Shown one piece after another: positions 8,151-17,695 of a stretch of DNA of 64,000 nt. Both the position numbers and the translations under genes were made by a program. The notes below the pieces were generated by a model. That model did not search any database, was not told the DNA's origin, and saw nothing but the letters and a program-made list of their open reading frames with translations. How positions within the stretch are numbered: the stretch's first letter is position 1; every line of letters begins with the position of its first letter. Source of the DNA: CAUZIZ01 sp965219855 (GTDB taxonomy: Bacteria; Acidobacteriota; UBA6911; RPQK01; JAJDTT01); NCBI GenBank assembly GCA_965219855.1, contig CBDCOR010000010.1, forward strand, positions 1 through 64,000, given 5' to 3'.

Positions 8151-9833
8151 TCAGGCCGACGCCGCGGGTCCTCTCATGGTGAGGCCGCGAAGCTGCTCAG
8201 GTGTTGTCTTTCTGCCGGCGACGAGGCTGACTCCATAACCCACGCCCAGGGTCAGGATAGCACCCACAATGCCCGGATAGATAGCAGAAATGCGCCAAGC
8301 TCCCCCATCGGCGTCCAGCCAGGGCCAGATCCAGCGCGCGTCTGCCTCCGCCAAGCGCGGGCCGAAGATGAACCAGAGCATGGTTAGCATGCCGACTGCC
8401 AATCCGGCAAAAGCACCGGTCATGTTGGCCCTTCGGGTCAGCATTCCCAAGAGAAAGACACACGCCAGGGGAATGCCGGGAGTATCCAGGGCGCTACGAG
8501 CGATCTCGAAGATGGTTCCCAGCTGGCCGACGATGCAGCCGCCGGCCGTGGCTATCGCTCCCAGAAAAATGACCACGGGCCGGGCCAGCTTGAGCTCATC
8601 CGCCTCGTCCAGATCGGAAATAGGCTTACCGACTCGATTTGCGAACCACTTCTTTCCCACTCCGAGACGGCGATGAAAGTCGACGATCAGGGAGGTGGCC
8701 ACCGAGTTCAGGCCGCTATCCATGGTGGACATGCAGGCGGCGAAAAGTGCCGAGAGTACCAGTCCGGCGATGCCGACCGGCAGCTCTCGGGCCACAAACG
8801 TGGGCAGGATCTTGTCTTCCAGGCGCTCGCCAGTATCCGGGTGCTGCACGCCCCAGGCATCCTCCCCCGGCGCAAGCTCCACCTTCTGGTACTCCTGTGG
8901 GATTCTTTCAGGGTGCGTCTGGTAGAAAGCATAGAGATTGAGGCCGACGTAACAAAGAATCGGAATGAAAAGGGTCAAGCAGAGGCAGTTCAAGGCAAAG
9001 GCCTTCTGGGCTTGTCCCAGACTCCTGGCGGCCAGCGCCCGCTGGACATTGATCTGATCCGCGCTATAGAAGGAGAGCCGGGCCAGGAAGTAGAAGGGGA
9101 CGATTCCCCAGATGCACCACGGGTCCTGGAGATCGAATCGGGTGTGTGCCCAGATCGTTCTTCCCCCTTCACGAGCAACCTGCCAGACTTGGGCCGGGTC
9201 ATAGCTCATACTCGACCAAACCACGGCGATGATCGCTACGACGCTGCCCGCCATCACGCAAAACTGCGCCACGTCGGTCCAGATGACCGCCCGCATCCCG
9301 CCCAGGAAGGTGTAGATGGTCGTCACGATCCCCACCGTGATCACCAGACTCTGCACGGGAATGCGCGTCCCGGTGGCGATCTCCAGGACCACCTGTAAGG
9401 CCTTACAGGGAGCGTAGATGACGGTGGCGAGCCAGAATAGTCGCCAGAAGAAGAAAACCATGCTGGCAGCGATGCGCATGGCCAGGCCAAATCGCATCTC
9501 CAGATATTCGTAGATCGAGTACAACCTCAGTCGGTAGAAGATGGGAAAGACGATCAGGGCGATGACAGGCAGATCCACCCAGATCATGAGCATCGACATC
9601 ATCAGCAGCATCCCGAAGTAATAGGATTGGTTCGGAATGGCCTGATAGCTGATGGCACTGAAGATCGTCATGCACATGCTAAGGCCCAGGGGCAGGTAGC
9701 CCATGGAACGTCCGGCCAAGAAGAAGTCCTCACTGCTTTTTTGATGTTTTCGGGCCTTGATGCCGATGGCAAAAACGCCACCCAGATACAGCACCAGCAC
9801 CACCCAGTTCCAGTTGGAGAAGTCTTCGCTCAC
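8151..9833 (-). CDS. sodium:solute symporter (SSS family)
   Basis: This 560-residue integral membrane protein has about 13-14 hydrophobic segments and the N-terminal SSS pattern (ARKHQKSSEDFFLAGRSMGY, then SAISYQAIPNQSYYFG). It should couple sodium entry to uptake of a small solute such as a sugar, amino acid or carboxylate; the substrate cannot be told. The GTG start at 9833 overlaps the stop of the broken cytochrome gene upstream (GTGA), so the symporter was once translated with the Rieske/cytochrome operon. The frame itself is intact. Confidence 0.92.
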   Translation of the reverse strand: MSEDFSNWNWVVLVLYLGGVFAIGIKARKHQKSSEDFFLAGRSMGYLPLGLSMCMTIFSAISYQAIPNQSYYFGMLLMMSMLMIWVDLPVIALIVFPIFYRLRLYSIYEYLEMRFGLAMRIAASMVFFFWRLFWLATVIYAPCKALQVVLEIATGTRIPVQSLVITVGIVTTIYTFLGGMRAVIWTDVAQFCVMAGSVVAIIAVVWSSMSYDPAQVWQVAREGGRTIWAHTRFDLQDPWCIWGIVPFYFLARLSFYSADQINVQRALAARSLGQAQKAFALNCLCLTLFIPILCYVGLNLYAFYQTHPERIPQEYQKVELAPGEDAWGVQHPDTGERLEDKILPTFVARELPVGIAGLVLSALFAACMSTMDSGLNSVATSLIVDFHRRLGVGKKWFANRVGKPISDLDEADELKLARPVVIFLGAIATAGGCIVGQLGTIFEIARSALDTPGIPLACVFLLGMLTRRANMTGAFAGLAVGMLTMLWFIFGPRLAEADARWIWPWLDADGGAWRISAIYPGIVGAILTLGVGYGVSLVAGRKTTPEQLRGLTMRGPAASA

Positions 9834-10364
9834 CGGCTTCGCGTTTGCTCCGATACGGGGGCCGATCGGCCCTTGCTGGCGTGGTCTACTCCCAGGATCC
9901 AGTCGACCAATAGGTCCATTTCCTGTGCTCTGAGTCGTTCACCAAATTTGGGCATGCTATTCCCCTGACTGCCATAGTACTGGGGTTGGCTGGGATCCTC
10001 GATCATTTCCCGCAGCCAATCCCGGGAAGCGTAGCCTGTCAGATCGGGCCCTAATGCATTTCCTGTCACCGACCAGCAGGATCACCATGACGTGCGAAGC
10101 GTAGTGGTGCAAACCGCGGACAAACCAGCCCAGCTGCATCTGGTGCTGGATGAAGTAGACACTCTCCCACGCCGTCTGCACCGAAGGGCTGTAGGCGGTC
10201 CACAGAAAAAAGCCGGTGAGGAGCTGAAGAACGAAGGTGAAGGTCAGGGTGCTTCCCCAGACGTAGCGCCATCTAGGACCACCTGGGATGGGTTCGTAGA
10301 GGAGGCTTCTACCGAGACGGCGATAGCCCGTGCGATGATCGAGCCAGTCCCCTACCCTACTCAC
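9830..10364 (-). pseudogene. cytochrome b / cytochrome c fusion remnant with internal deletion
   Basis: The N-terminal 105 or so residues are a cytochrome b6/b N-terminus: an amphipathic start, first membrane helix (LTFTFVLQLLTGFFLWTAYSP) and second helix with GWFVRGLHHYASHVMVILLVG, which carries haem-ligand histidines. Immediately after VILLVG the frame changes and reads TGNALGPDLTGYASRDWL...NSMPKFGERL...LVDWIL, the C-terminal part of a c-type cytochrome domain that contains the methionine ligand region but no CxxCH. All of cytochrome b after helix B and the haem-attachment part of the cytochrome c are missing. A large internal deletion of a cyt b-c fusion gene, plus a frame change, explains this. 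The GTG start at 10364 overlaps the Rieske stop. Confidence 0.85.
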
Positions 10365-10873
10365 GAGACGGTAATCTGCTTCCTGATTCCCTTGCGGAAT
10401 TCTTGATAGCGCACCAGCACCTCAGTCCCCTCGACTTTGTGACCTCGAGTCGATCGAGCCCACGGGGAGCGGGACTCTGAGGATTCTTGATGGAACCATC
10501 GAGGTTGAAGGAACTCTCGTGACAGGGACAAAGACTGCTGGTTATCGGGATCGTAATCCACAAAACAGCCCGCATGAGGACAGGTAACCTGAAAGGCCTG
10601 GATTTCTTCGAGGAGGCGAATCAGATAGACGGCTCCAATCGGCACGTTCGGCGTGGTTTCCCAGGCATCGGTCCGAGTGCCCGTCACAGTAAAACTCCGG
10701 GGGATGCCGAAAGGGAGACTGTCAATAGAGGTCACTCGCCTGAAGCCGCGCCGTAGGGCGCCTCGACGCAGGGGGTCCAACAGAAAGACGATTCCCGCCC
10801 CAATAGGTACGAGAAAAAGACTCGCCCCAACCAGACAAGAAGCCAGTGTCTTGAACAGCTCGCGTCTCAGCAT
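10361..10873 (-). pseudogene. Rieske iron-sulfur protein, frame-shifted across the second cluster motif
   Basis: The N-terminus has the usual single membrane anchor of a bc-type complex Rieske protein (LASCLVGASLFLVPIGAG). The first cluster box TCPHAGC is in frame. The second box CPCHESSFNLDGS is encoded in a different frame of the same DNA (about 10450-10535). The main frame passes through that stretch as meaningless sequence and recovers in KVEGTEVLVRYQEFRKG. Two opposite indels therefore bracket the segment and abolish two of the four cluster ligands. Upstream of the truncated cytochrome b gene, with overlapping stop/start, this is a dead quinol:cytochrome c oxidoreductase operon. Confidence 0.88.
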
Positions 10874-11590
10874 ATTTCCATTGCAACCGCTACGTCCTCA
10901 TGACTGGCGGGTTCCCGTGGGACAACCTGCTCCTTTCCCGCTGGCCAGAGCCGTCAAGCACCGCCACCAACTGCCAATTGGACTCGGTGTCTGACTCCTA
11001 GACCAATCCGGAATTCAACAGCGGGAGCTGTAGACCGGTCGTCCACGCTGCTACGCTGGCGTAGACGAAACGAACAAAGCTGAAATTTCACGTGCTGGGG
11101 CTAAGTACACTAACCTGAAACTTCATTGGCAAATGTAGCTTTGGCCTCCAGGCCGAAGTCTTATTTTTCCGAGCCTTTGGCTCGGACGACGGCCTGGAGG
11201 CCACCGCTACGTCCCTCGACTGAAGTTTCTTTCAGGTACGATCCGGCGCAGCCGGTGGCGCTGCTATCCCTGTTGGTAGCTAGAGACAACTAAAGTTTCT
11301 TTCTCGAATGGGGCCAGCGCTTCTGGGGACGGGTGACCTGAAACTTTGACGGATGAGCTTCGGGTAACCGAATCGCCTGGCATCTAAGTTCACCCGGAAA
11401 GTGTCACGGAGCTCCTCTCTAGCCCTTTGATATGGACTTCTGACCATTCCAGAGCCCGATGAAGAGAGCACATCTATCACCCCGCTCGGATACTGGCAGC
11501 GTTGTTCCAGTTGGACTCCGGGGGCCGTTTGACACCGTAGCTGGCTTAGGAGTACGATGGGCCTGAACTTACGGAAAGGACCGGTAAGAA
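10874..11590. repeat. intergenic repeat mosaic upstream of tatA
   Basis: No gene is seen. The segment holds a CTAACCTGAAACTTCA module start at about 11110, a palindromic payload GTAGCTTTGGCCTCCAGGCC...GCTAC at 11135-11210, and module ends of the form AAAGTTTCTTTCTCGAATGG near 11293-11312. The same parts occur at 46322-46480 and 60133-60570 in different combinations. The tatA promoter presumably lies in the last 100 bp. Confidence 0.75.
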
Positions 11591-11761
11591 ATGGGAAACT
11601 TGGGTGTTTCAGAACTCGTCATCATTCTCTTGATTGTGATCGTTATCTTCGGCGCCACTCGCCTACCGCAGTTAGGCAAGGGGCTAGGGGAGGGCATTCG
11701 CAATTTCAAGAGTTCCCTGAAGACTGGCGAAGACAAGGAAGTCGAAGAAGAAGCCAACTAA
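11591..11761 (+). CDS. tatA: twin-arginine translocase subunit TatA
   Basis: This 56-residue protein has the TatA/E architecture: a short N-terminus (MGNLGVSELVIIL), one membrane helix (LVIILLIVIVIFG), the hinge FGATRLPQLGKGLGEGIRNFK forming the amphipathic helix, and an acidic tail (GEDKEVEEEAN). TatA forms the size-adjustable pore of the Tat pathway, which exports folded cofactor-containing proteins such as Rieske proteins. A purine-rich GGAAAGGA precedes the ATG by about nine bases. It stands alone, without tatB or tatC nearby. Its position near the broken Rieske operon may be a relic of co-location. Confidence 0.92.
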   Translation: MGNLGVSELVIILLIVIVIFGATRLPQLGKGLGEGIRNFKSSLKTGEDKEVEEEAN

Positions 11762-12691
11762 CTGCCTCTCTGCCTAAAGGGCAAATCGGCGCAACACTTT
11801 CAACCCTTTCTTCCAGTCCGCATTCACCCCCACACATTGAACTGTCGTCTCCTGTTTCAGGTATCTCCTGATGATCGGCATCGTCTTGTGGAACTCGAAC
11901 AGAGGGCACACCAGATACAGGAGTGGGGACTCGTCGGATAGGGAGATTCCCTCGAAGTAGCCCGCCTTTTGAAACTCTTCCCGGCTCAGGTGTTGCCGAA
12001 CCCGCTCCCAATAGTCCAGGCCCTGGAAGATGAGATCCAGGTTCTTTTCTGTCTTCAACTCGAGCACCGCCAGTTGACCTGAATCGGTGACCGTGAGCAA
12101 GTCGAGTACTTTTCTTTGACCGTCCAGATAGCTGGGCACCTGCGAATAGATGACCTCGCGAAAACGATCGTTCAAGAGCCGGTGTCCTCGGATCACGAGG
12201 CTCTCAAGCCATCGCTCCTGCCGATACCGATAGAAGAAGTGCCGCGGATTCGGGGGTGGAAACGTGCGGTATCTGCAGACTCTCCCCAAATAAGAGGCAA
12301 AGTCTACAAGAGTCTCTGCGTCGAGGACCCGGGAAGCTCAGCGTCGAAATGACAGAGATGTTCCCCGGGCTCACACCAAGCCACGCGAAATCCGAGATGA
12401 GAGACCTCCCAGGCTCCCTTTCTGTAGGTCAAGTCCAGGGACGAGAACTGATTCTGCAGCTGGCGAAGAACGTCGGGAACGTTTGACGAGAAGGGGAAGA
12501 GGACGCAGGGAGAGAAAACCTCCGAAGCTGCAGCCAAACTGGGGAAGACCCGCTCCAGTCCTGCAGCGGCAGCAACCACCGGCACGCCGTCCATCCAGTC
12601 CCGCCGGTACTCAAAGCATTGGACGGAAACTGCGAGAGTGGGGAGACTTCGAACCAGTTCCTGGCTCCAGTTCTCGGGAATGCACACTAGC

Positions 12692-14560
12692 CCCAAAATA
12701 AGCGCAAGTTCGAAACTAGACCCCTTTGTCGGCTCCGAGGAGCCATTTTGGAGACCTAAATTCTAAATTTCGGCGCGAAGTCACTCAGAACAGGCACGTG
12801 TTCAGCTGTCCTCCACGCCGATCGCTCAGGGAAAACGATTCTGCCCTCTTGGGGGGCGTTTGTAGAGACACCTCGCCCCAGCTCTGGCGACCCTCGGAGC
12901 TACTTTATCTCCTTTCAGTTTCAGGTAGCTGGCCGGTGTTTCAACCACTTACTGCCTTCCAAGAGAAGACGGCTCCAACCATTGACATCCAGCAGCCGAT
13001 AGACCAACTGTCGGCCCCTGCGCAAAATCTGGCAGGGCATTTCAATGACCTCTCGCAGGAAACGGCGATACTCCATCTTCACCAGCTCTCGGGCTTGCAG
13101 TCGCGCCGGCAGCACCAACCCCATCCAGGCCTTCAGATTCCAGGCTTGAGCCGCAATCACCAGATAGGCCCAGTTGGCTACCAGCGTATCCGAGGGCATC
13201 CGCAGGGCCTCGACTCCGTTCTTGAGTTGTTCAATGACGTTCTCCTGGTTGCAGCGCCGGTTGTTTTCCCGTACGACTCCCGCCGTTCCCAACGTTCTGG
13301 CCGAGATATTGGTGACATAAAAGTGGTAGCGCGTCTGCGGCAGCAGCCGCTTCTGGCCTTTCTCGACCAGGATCGTCTTGCGCAAGATCACCATCCGATA
13401 GGTTCGCTTCGCTTTGCTCGGACGGTAGTCGATCTCCGCGATCTCTTCCCGTTCCAGCGTCAGCGTCTTGAACCCGCGTCTCTTGACAATCTCCGGCTTC
13501 ACTTTGTCCCGCCGCTGGCGCCGCTTCTTCCCTTTTCCTTTCCCCTGGCTGGGGCGCCCCAGCTCTTTCCATCTCGCTTCTGGCAACGCCTCCGCCCACT
13601 TGACGAAGCTCGGATGGGCGTCGATCCCGAAGTCAAACTCCACGCCCGCCTCCGTCCAACGGTCAAAATGAGCCGTCAGCGAAAAATCCGTGTCCCCGCG
13701 CAGGCGCACCTTCCGAAAACCCGCCTCTCGAACCAGCTCGATACTCCGATCCAGCCATTCGGCCGCTCCCTCATGAGAGGGACGGTTGCCCGAGCGGTTG
13801 ACCGCATAGAGCACCTCTCCCGTATTGGCCAGCGTCACGATCAGCGGCGCATAGCCCCACTGCCCGTCGTAGCTGATCTCCATCCCTTCCTTGCATTCGC
13901 CGCTCGTGGGGGCCATCGTCCCATCCACGTCGATCTCCGCCCGTTGGAAGAAACGGGCCGGTTGTTGGGCCCAGACCTTGAGGCGGCTGGCATTGACGGC
14001 TTCCATCAGATCCACCACGTCGGGCGCGTCAAAGCGGCGCACAAAGTCTCCGGCCGTGCTGGGGGCGGGGATCTTCTCGGCTCCCACCGCCTCCAGGAAA
14101 CTCACACTCTGACGTCGCAGTTCAATATCCTGATAGCGGGTCCCGCCCGTGGCCACGTTGTAGATCAGGCTCAGGACGTGGTCCGATTCGTGGTACGGTT
14201 GGTGGCGTTTGAGCAGCGTCACCGCCTGGTCAATGGCTTTCCCCAGCCCACTCCACTTCACCACCTGCTGCAGCAGCCCCAGACCACCGTAACTGACCGC
14301 ACCCGTTTTCTCCGAGACCTCGTAGCTGATGACCTCGGGCGAGAGCACCGGTTTCGGGTCTTGACCGTTCCAGCTGGGGCTCAATCGCTGAGCAACCTCT
14401 GCTTCCCGTTTGCGGATGATTGCGCTATCCTTTTTATTCACCTGAACTGCCTCCTTTCCGCTTGTTCTGAAGTTTCTTTGACAACCCCAGAATACCCGTC
14501 AGGTCTGGCATTTCAGGTGTTTACATGTGGTTTAGTCCACTTTCATCCACTTCTTTTGGG
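12692..14560 (-). mobile_element. IS1380-family element, copy 1
   Basis: This is 1869 bp, the same length as copies at 38608-40476 and 44237-46105. It starts CCCAAAATAAGCGC and ends CTTCTTTTGGG, an imperfect short inverted repeat. A 6-bp direct repeat ACTAGC flanks it (12686-12691 and 14561-14566); it could be read as 5 bp with one ambiguous base. It interrupts the nuclease-like gene. The only gene inside is the transposase on the minus strand; about 230 bp between the left end and the transposase stop is non-coding. Confidence 0.95.
12921..14441 (-). CDS. IS1380-family transposase (copy 1)
   Basis: This 506-residue DDE transposase has acidic residues in DVDGTMAP (D173), LRGDTDFSL (D250/D252) and NQENVIEQLKNG (E400/E404), in the order and spacing of the IS1380 family (DDE domain group 1). 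A lysine/arginine-rich insert (GKGKGKKRRQRR) lies near residue 305. The GTG start follows a strong GGAGGC ribosome site in the inverted orientation. The sequence is identical or nearly so to the other two copies, indicating recent transposition. A large opposite-strand open frame is an artefact of codon bias. Confidence 0.95.
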   Translation of the reverse strand: MNKKDSAIIRKREAEVAQRLSPSWNGQDPKPVLSPEVISYEVSEKTGAVSYGGLGLLQQVVKWSGLGKAIDQAVTLLKRHQPYHESDHVLSLIYNVATGGTRYQDIELRRQSVSFLEAVGAEKIPAPSTAGDFVRRFDAPDVVDLMEAVNASRLKVWAQQPARFFQRAEIDVDGTMAPTSGECKEGMEISYDGQWGYAPLIVTLANTGEVLYAVNRSGNRPSHEGAAEWLDRSIELVREAGFRKVRLRGDTDFSLTAHFDRWTEAGVEFDFGIDAHPSFVKWAEALPEARWKELGRPSQGKGKGKKRRQRRDKVKPEIVKRRGFKTLTLEREEIAEIDYRPSKAKRTYRMVILRKTILVEKGQKRLLPQTRYHFYVTNISARTLGTAGVVRENNRRCNQENVIEQLKNGVEALRMPSDTLVANWAYLVIAAQAWNLKAWMGLVLPARLQARELVKMEYRRFLREVIEMPCQILRRGRQLVYRLLDVNGWSRLLLEGSKWLKHRPAT

Positions 14561-15048
14561 ACTAGCAGCCCCTCCGGTTTCAGGGTGGCACGGACGGCAT
14601 CCCACCAGAGCAACGCCGAAGAAAGCATTCGATCGGGCGACGGACCCGAGTCAGGATAGGCTACAAGGAGCAGTTGACGGCGTCCTCCCCGGCCCAAGAG
14701 CACTCTCAAAATGGCTCCGCTCTGGTGTCGCACCCGGTCGGTCCCACCAAGAATGCTCTCGACTCTCCAACCTTTAAATCCTCTTCCCATGAGGTTCAGG
14801 AGAGAGCCGAGCTGATCTTGGCGGTGAGCCTCGGCATCCCGAATTGATAGAAAGGCGCTCTCTCCATTGACGAGGGTCAACCGAAGGCCGGAGAAGCGAA
14901 ACTGACAGCGAGCAATTCGACGCCAGCGTCCCCGCCATTGGAGGCGAGGTGGATCGAGCAGGATAGACCTCCTCAGGTTGGGATGGTCTCGCAAGTAGCA
15001 CTCGAGCAGATCGACTGTATAGCTGTCCATTTGCTATATTCCCCGTAT

Positions 15049-16220
15049 CAGTAGCGTCCCAGCGTTAGTCGAATAACATCAACTGTTTATGAATGTCACT
15101 ATTCTGAGTAATGTAATGCATGTCCTGAAAGGCCTGTAAAATTGGGGTTTTCTCGAAGAGCGAGACACTCAGGACCTGGAGAATTGTGTAGAGCGGCAAC
15201 TCGAGATAGAGGCGCTTGCGGATGATGGCGATGAGCAGGTAGGTACTGAGGGCGATCCAGATTTGTGTTTTCACGGCATTGGGACTGGTGCCGTAAAAGG
15301 CCTTGATGCGACGCAAAGGTTCGGGGTAGGCCTTGGCCGGATAGAAGGTGCTCAGCAGGACAGTTTGGTCGCAGATCAGTCCCGTCGTTCTGTCCACCGG
15401 GTGGGAGTAGCGGCGGCGGAACTTGAAGTTGGCCTTGGCGCGGGTCACGAATAACGACCGGGCAGAATGGAGTCGGTACAGGCGCCCGAAATCCAGGTAT
15501 CCGCGATCCATGATGTAGTAGGCACCGGGACAAGGAATCAGGTGGTCCAAGGCGTGGACATCGTGCAGTTTTCCGTCCGAGATCAGAACGAACTCGGGAA
15601 TGGCGCCGTGCAGGTTGAGCAAGGTATGCAGTTTGATCGCCCCCTTGGTACGGCGGAAGCGCGCCCAGGGGAAGACCGAGAGGCACAGGTCGATGGTCGT
15701 GGAGTCCAAGGCATAGACGGTCGCGTTCAGGTCGACTCCCAGGTCCTCGTCGGTGTACAGGCGGCGCGCTTCGGCGATAAGCACTTGGGCAAACTCGGCA
15801 TAGATGCGCCAGTCGCGCCTCTCGTTGGCATTGGACAGATTGTTGCGGGAGACCGTGGAGCGAATGCCCATGTGGAAGAGCTTGGATCTCATGGCCCGTA
15901 GGCAGGCTTCGATATCGCGCAAGCTCTCGCGATAGGTCAACTGTGCAAAGGCCATGACCCGGTAATGGTCGGCACAGCGGAACGACTTGACCTTGTAGTC
16001 GCCTCCGTAGTGCTGAACAATGCGATGAAAATGATGCCAGGGAAGATGCCGCATCACCTGAGAAAAAATCGTCGTGCCCGTGTACATGCTCGCCCTCCTT
16101 ATGAACTGAAGGGCGTGAGCGTACACTCACTTTCAAGTCGGAAACACCCATTATCTTCTCTAACATATTACTCATTAATACTTTACAGAGATTAGAAACC
16201 CAAACGTTGGGACACTACTG
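15049..16220 (-). mobile_element. IS4-family element, copy A (internally deleted)
   Basis: The ends are CAGTAGCGTCCCAGCG and CGTTGGGACACTACTG, an imperfect inverted repeat. A 9-bp direct repeat TCCCCGTAT flanks it (15040-15048 and 16221-16229), typical of IS4. It is 1172 bp against 1316 bp for copy B (50468-51783); the difference is a 144-bp deletion inside the transposase. The element lies between the nuclease-like pseudogene and the FGE-like pseudogene. Confidence 0.95.
15065..16087 (-). pseudogene. IS4-family transposase with deleted catalytic glutamate region
   Basis: The N-terminal domain (TTIFSQVMRHLPWHHFHR) and the first two catalytic aspartates (ALDSTTIDL, MDRGYLDF) are present. Compared with copy B, 48 residues are missing in frame between two CGCATCAAG direct repeats. 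The lost segment contains YKLRWQIELFFKWIKQHL, the Y-R-E-K signature holding the catalytic glutamate. The protein still reads from the ATG at 16087 (preceded by AAGGAGGG) to the normal stop but cannot be an active transposase. The deletion looks like slippage between the two 9-bp repeats. Confidence 0.92.
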
Positions 16221-16231
16221 TCCCCGTATAC

Positions 16232-17270
16232 ATGATGAATAACGTGGGCCTACGCGAATCAGCGGTTCATTTTGGTGTCGCTGGCTTGCTGTCATCCGCT
16301 AGAAAGAAGTCGCTGAACAGCGGAACTCAGGCCATTTCCCCAGGTAGACTGGCGTCCCTGATGATTCAGATCGCCCTGATTGCGGGACTCGTTCTCTCGA
16401 CTGGTTGTCACGCGGAACCGGGTGAGACGGGACCAGCGCAGTCTGCCAAGGCAACGTCCAACCAAGATTTAGTTGAGCAACTAGCAGAATCACCACCCCC
16501 GTTGAATCAGCCCATGGAGGATCTGGTTCGGATCCCGGCAGGTCCGTTCCTCTTTGGAGCTAGCGAACAGCAGTTTCAGTTCTTTTTGAGTCTGTCGATT
16601 TACAACTTTCCCGGTATGGTTCAGATTTCCCGGTATGGTTCAGAAAATGCGCGAACTATTCGTCATGCCCTCCCGATCGGTGAACACCCCTGAATTTCAG
16701 ATCGACCGCTTCGAGGTAACCAACGAGCACTTTTGGCACTTCGTCTGGAAAACCAAATACACACCCAGTCACCCCACAGATTTCTTGAAACACTGGGCGG
16801 GAAAAAAGGTGCCCCCCGAATGGTCGCTGACGTTTCCTGTTGTCTGGGTCAACCAGAAAGATGCCCAGGCCTTTTGTCAGTGGCGAGGAGGCAGGTTGCC
16901 GACCGAGAAAGAATGGGAAAAGACGGCCAGAGGAACCAAGGAAAGATACTTCCCTTGGGGTAACCAAATGCCTCAGAAAACCACCGCGAGTTTCGGAAAC
17001 AAGCAAGCAGAAGCTACTGGCAACCGGCCAGGCGACGTCTCACCTTTCGAGGTCTTCGACATGGGCGGCAACGTGTCCGAGATGACGTCGGACAGGATCC
17101 CGAAGGGAAACGATTATCAGACCGTCGTCAAGGGCGGGGCCTTCTCCGGACCCGCTCGGGAAACGCTCTGCTTCAGCCGCATCCTCATCCACGAGAACGC
17201 CCGTCGAGCTACCGTCGGTTTCAGATGCGTCGTCGAAACGGCTGCTGCTAAAGACAAGGGTGGAGGCTGA
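16232..17270 (+). pseudogene. formylglycine-generating-enzyme-like lipoprotein, frameshifted by a 19-bp duplication
   Basis: The 5' frame encodes a lipoprotein signal (IQIALIAGLVLSTGC) and the start of an FGE-sulfatase domain (VRIPAGPFLFGASE). The remainder (FQIDRFEVTNEHFWHF, WVNQKDAQAFCQWRGGRLPTEKEWEK, VFDMGGNVSEM, VGFRCV) lies in another frame from about 16645 to 17270. The break coincides with an exact tandem duplication of 19 bp at 16607-16644; removing one copy fuses YNFPGMVQ to KMRELFV and yields one protein. The family includes sulfatase-activating enzymes and many non-catalytic relatives; the role here is unknown. The true start may be the ATG at 16361, which begins the signal peptide. 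Confidence 0.88.
16607..16644. repeat. exact 19-bp tandem duplication
   Basis: TTTCCCGGTATGGTTCAGA occurs twice back to back. The unit is not a multiple of three and shifts the frame of the FGE-like lipoprotein gene. Slippage could add or remove a unit. Confidence 0.97.
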
Positions 17271-17342
17271 GGGCAGAGGGGCGTTTCGAAAGCACCAGGT
17301 TTTCCATCACCGATTCTCAGACAAATCACAGATCCCAAGGAC

Positions 17343-17678
17343 TCAGTCCGCTAGGCGTGGAACATCCGTTTGTGTCAAGACCCAATCTATGTAGCCTGGG
17401 TGGCCCTTCTCTGCAGGCCAGGCGAGAATCTCGGGGACATCATACGGATGAATTTCCTGGATCTTGTCAATCAGCGAAGGGAGTCGATCCGCTGAGGTTT
17501 TCATCACCATCAAGAGCTCCTGGTCTTCCTCCAGGTCACCCTCCCACTTGTATATTGACGTCACATTGTCAATAATGTTGACACATGCGGCGAGATGTTC
17601 TGCTACCAGCTGCCGAGCAATCCGCCGTGCGGCGTCACCGCTGTCGATTGTGCAGAAGACGATTTGGACCGATTTCAT
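17343..17678 (-). CDS. cutA: divalent-cation tolerance protein CutA
   Basis: The 111-residue protein from the ATG at 17678 matches the CutA1 family over its full length. It has the ferredoxin-like fold with VFCTIDSGDAARRIARQLVAEHLAACVNI near the N-terminus and HPYDVPEILAWP near the C-terminus. CutA is a stable cytosolic trimer linked to copper and other divalent-metal tolerance; its biochemical role is not settled. The start is set by conservation and a GGAG upstream; an in-frame TTG at 17696 is less likely. It is divergent from ftsB with under 20 bp between starts. Confidence 0.93.
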   Translation of the reverse strand: MKSVQIVFCTIDSGDAARRIARQLVAEHLAACVNIIDNVTSIYKWEGDLEEDQELLMVMKTSADRLPSLIDKIQEIHPYDVPEILAWPAEKGHPGYIDWVLTQTDVPRLAD

Positions 17679-17695
17679 CTTGTTCTCCGTGATCA

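Larger units (their letters stand above)
11774..15030 (-). pseudogene. PD-(D/E)XK nuclease-like protein gene, split by IS1380 and frameshifted
   Basis: Joining 15030-14561 to 12691-11774 across the IS1380 element gives a continuous protein: LKPEGLLV reads directly into CIPENWSQELVRSL once one 6-bp duplication is removed. A second defect lies near 12304-12325, where the frame stops (TQRLL stop) while the overlapping frame continues as AETLVDFASYLGRVCRYR. The rebuilt product is roughly 480 residues. Its C-terminal domain contains VLDLLTVTDSGQLAVLELK, the D...ExK pattern of PD-(D/E)XK nuclease folds. The N-terminal 300 residues are not recognised. The nuclease link is by motif only; the disruption is directly visible. 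Confidence 0.75.

Noticed and set aside
12726..14777. Very long open frames opposite the IS1380 transposase (also at 38409-40442 and 44271-46232)
   Set aside because: They are antisense shadows of the 506-residue transposase produced by codon bias; they cross the element ends into unrelated flanking sequence and have no protein-like domain.
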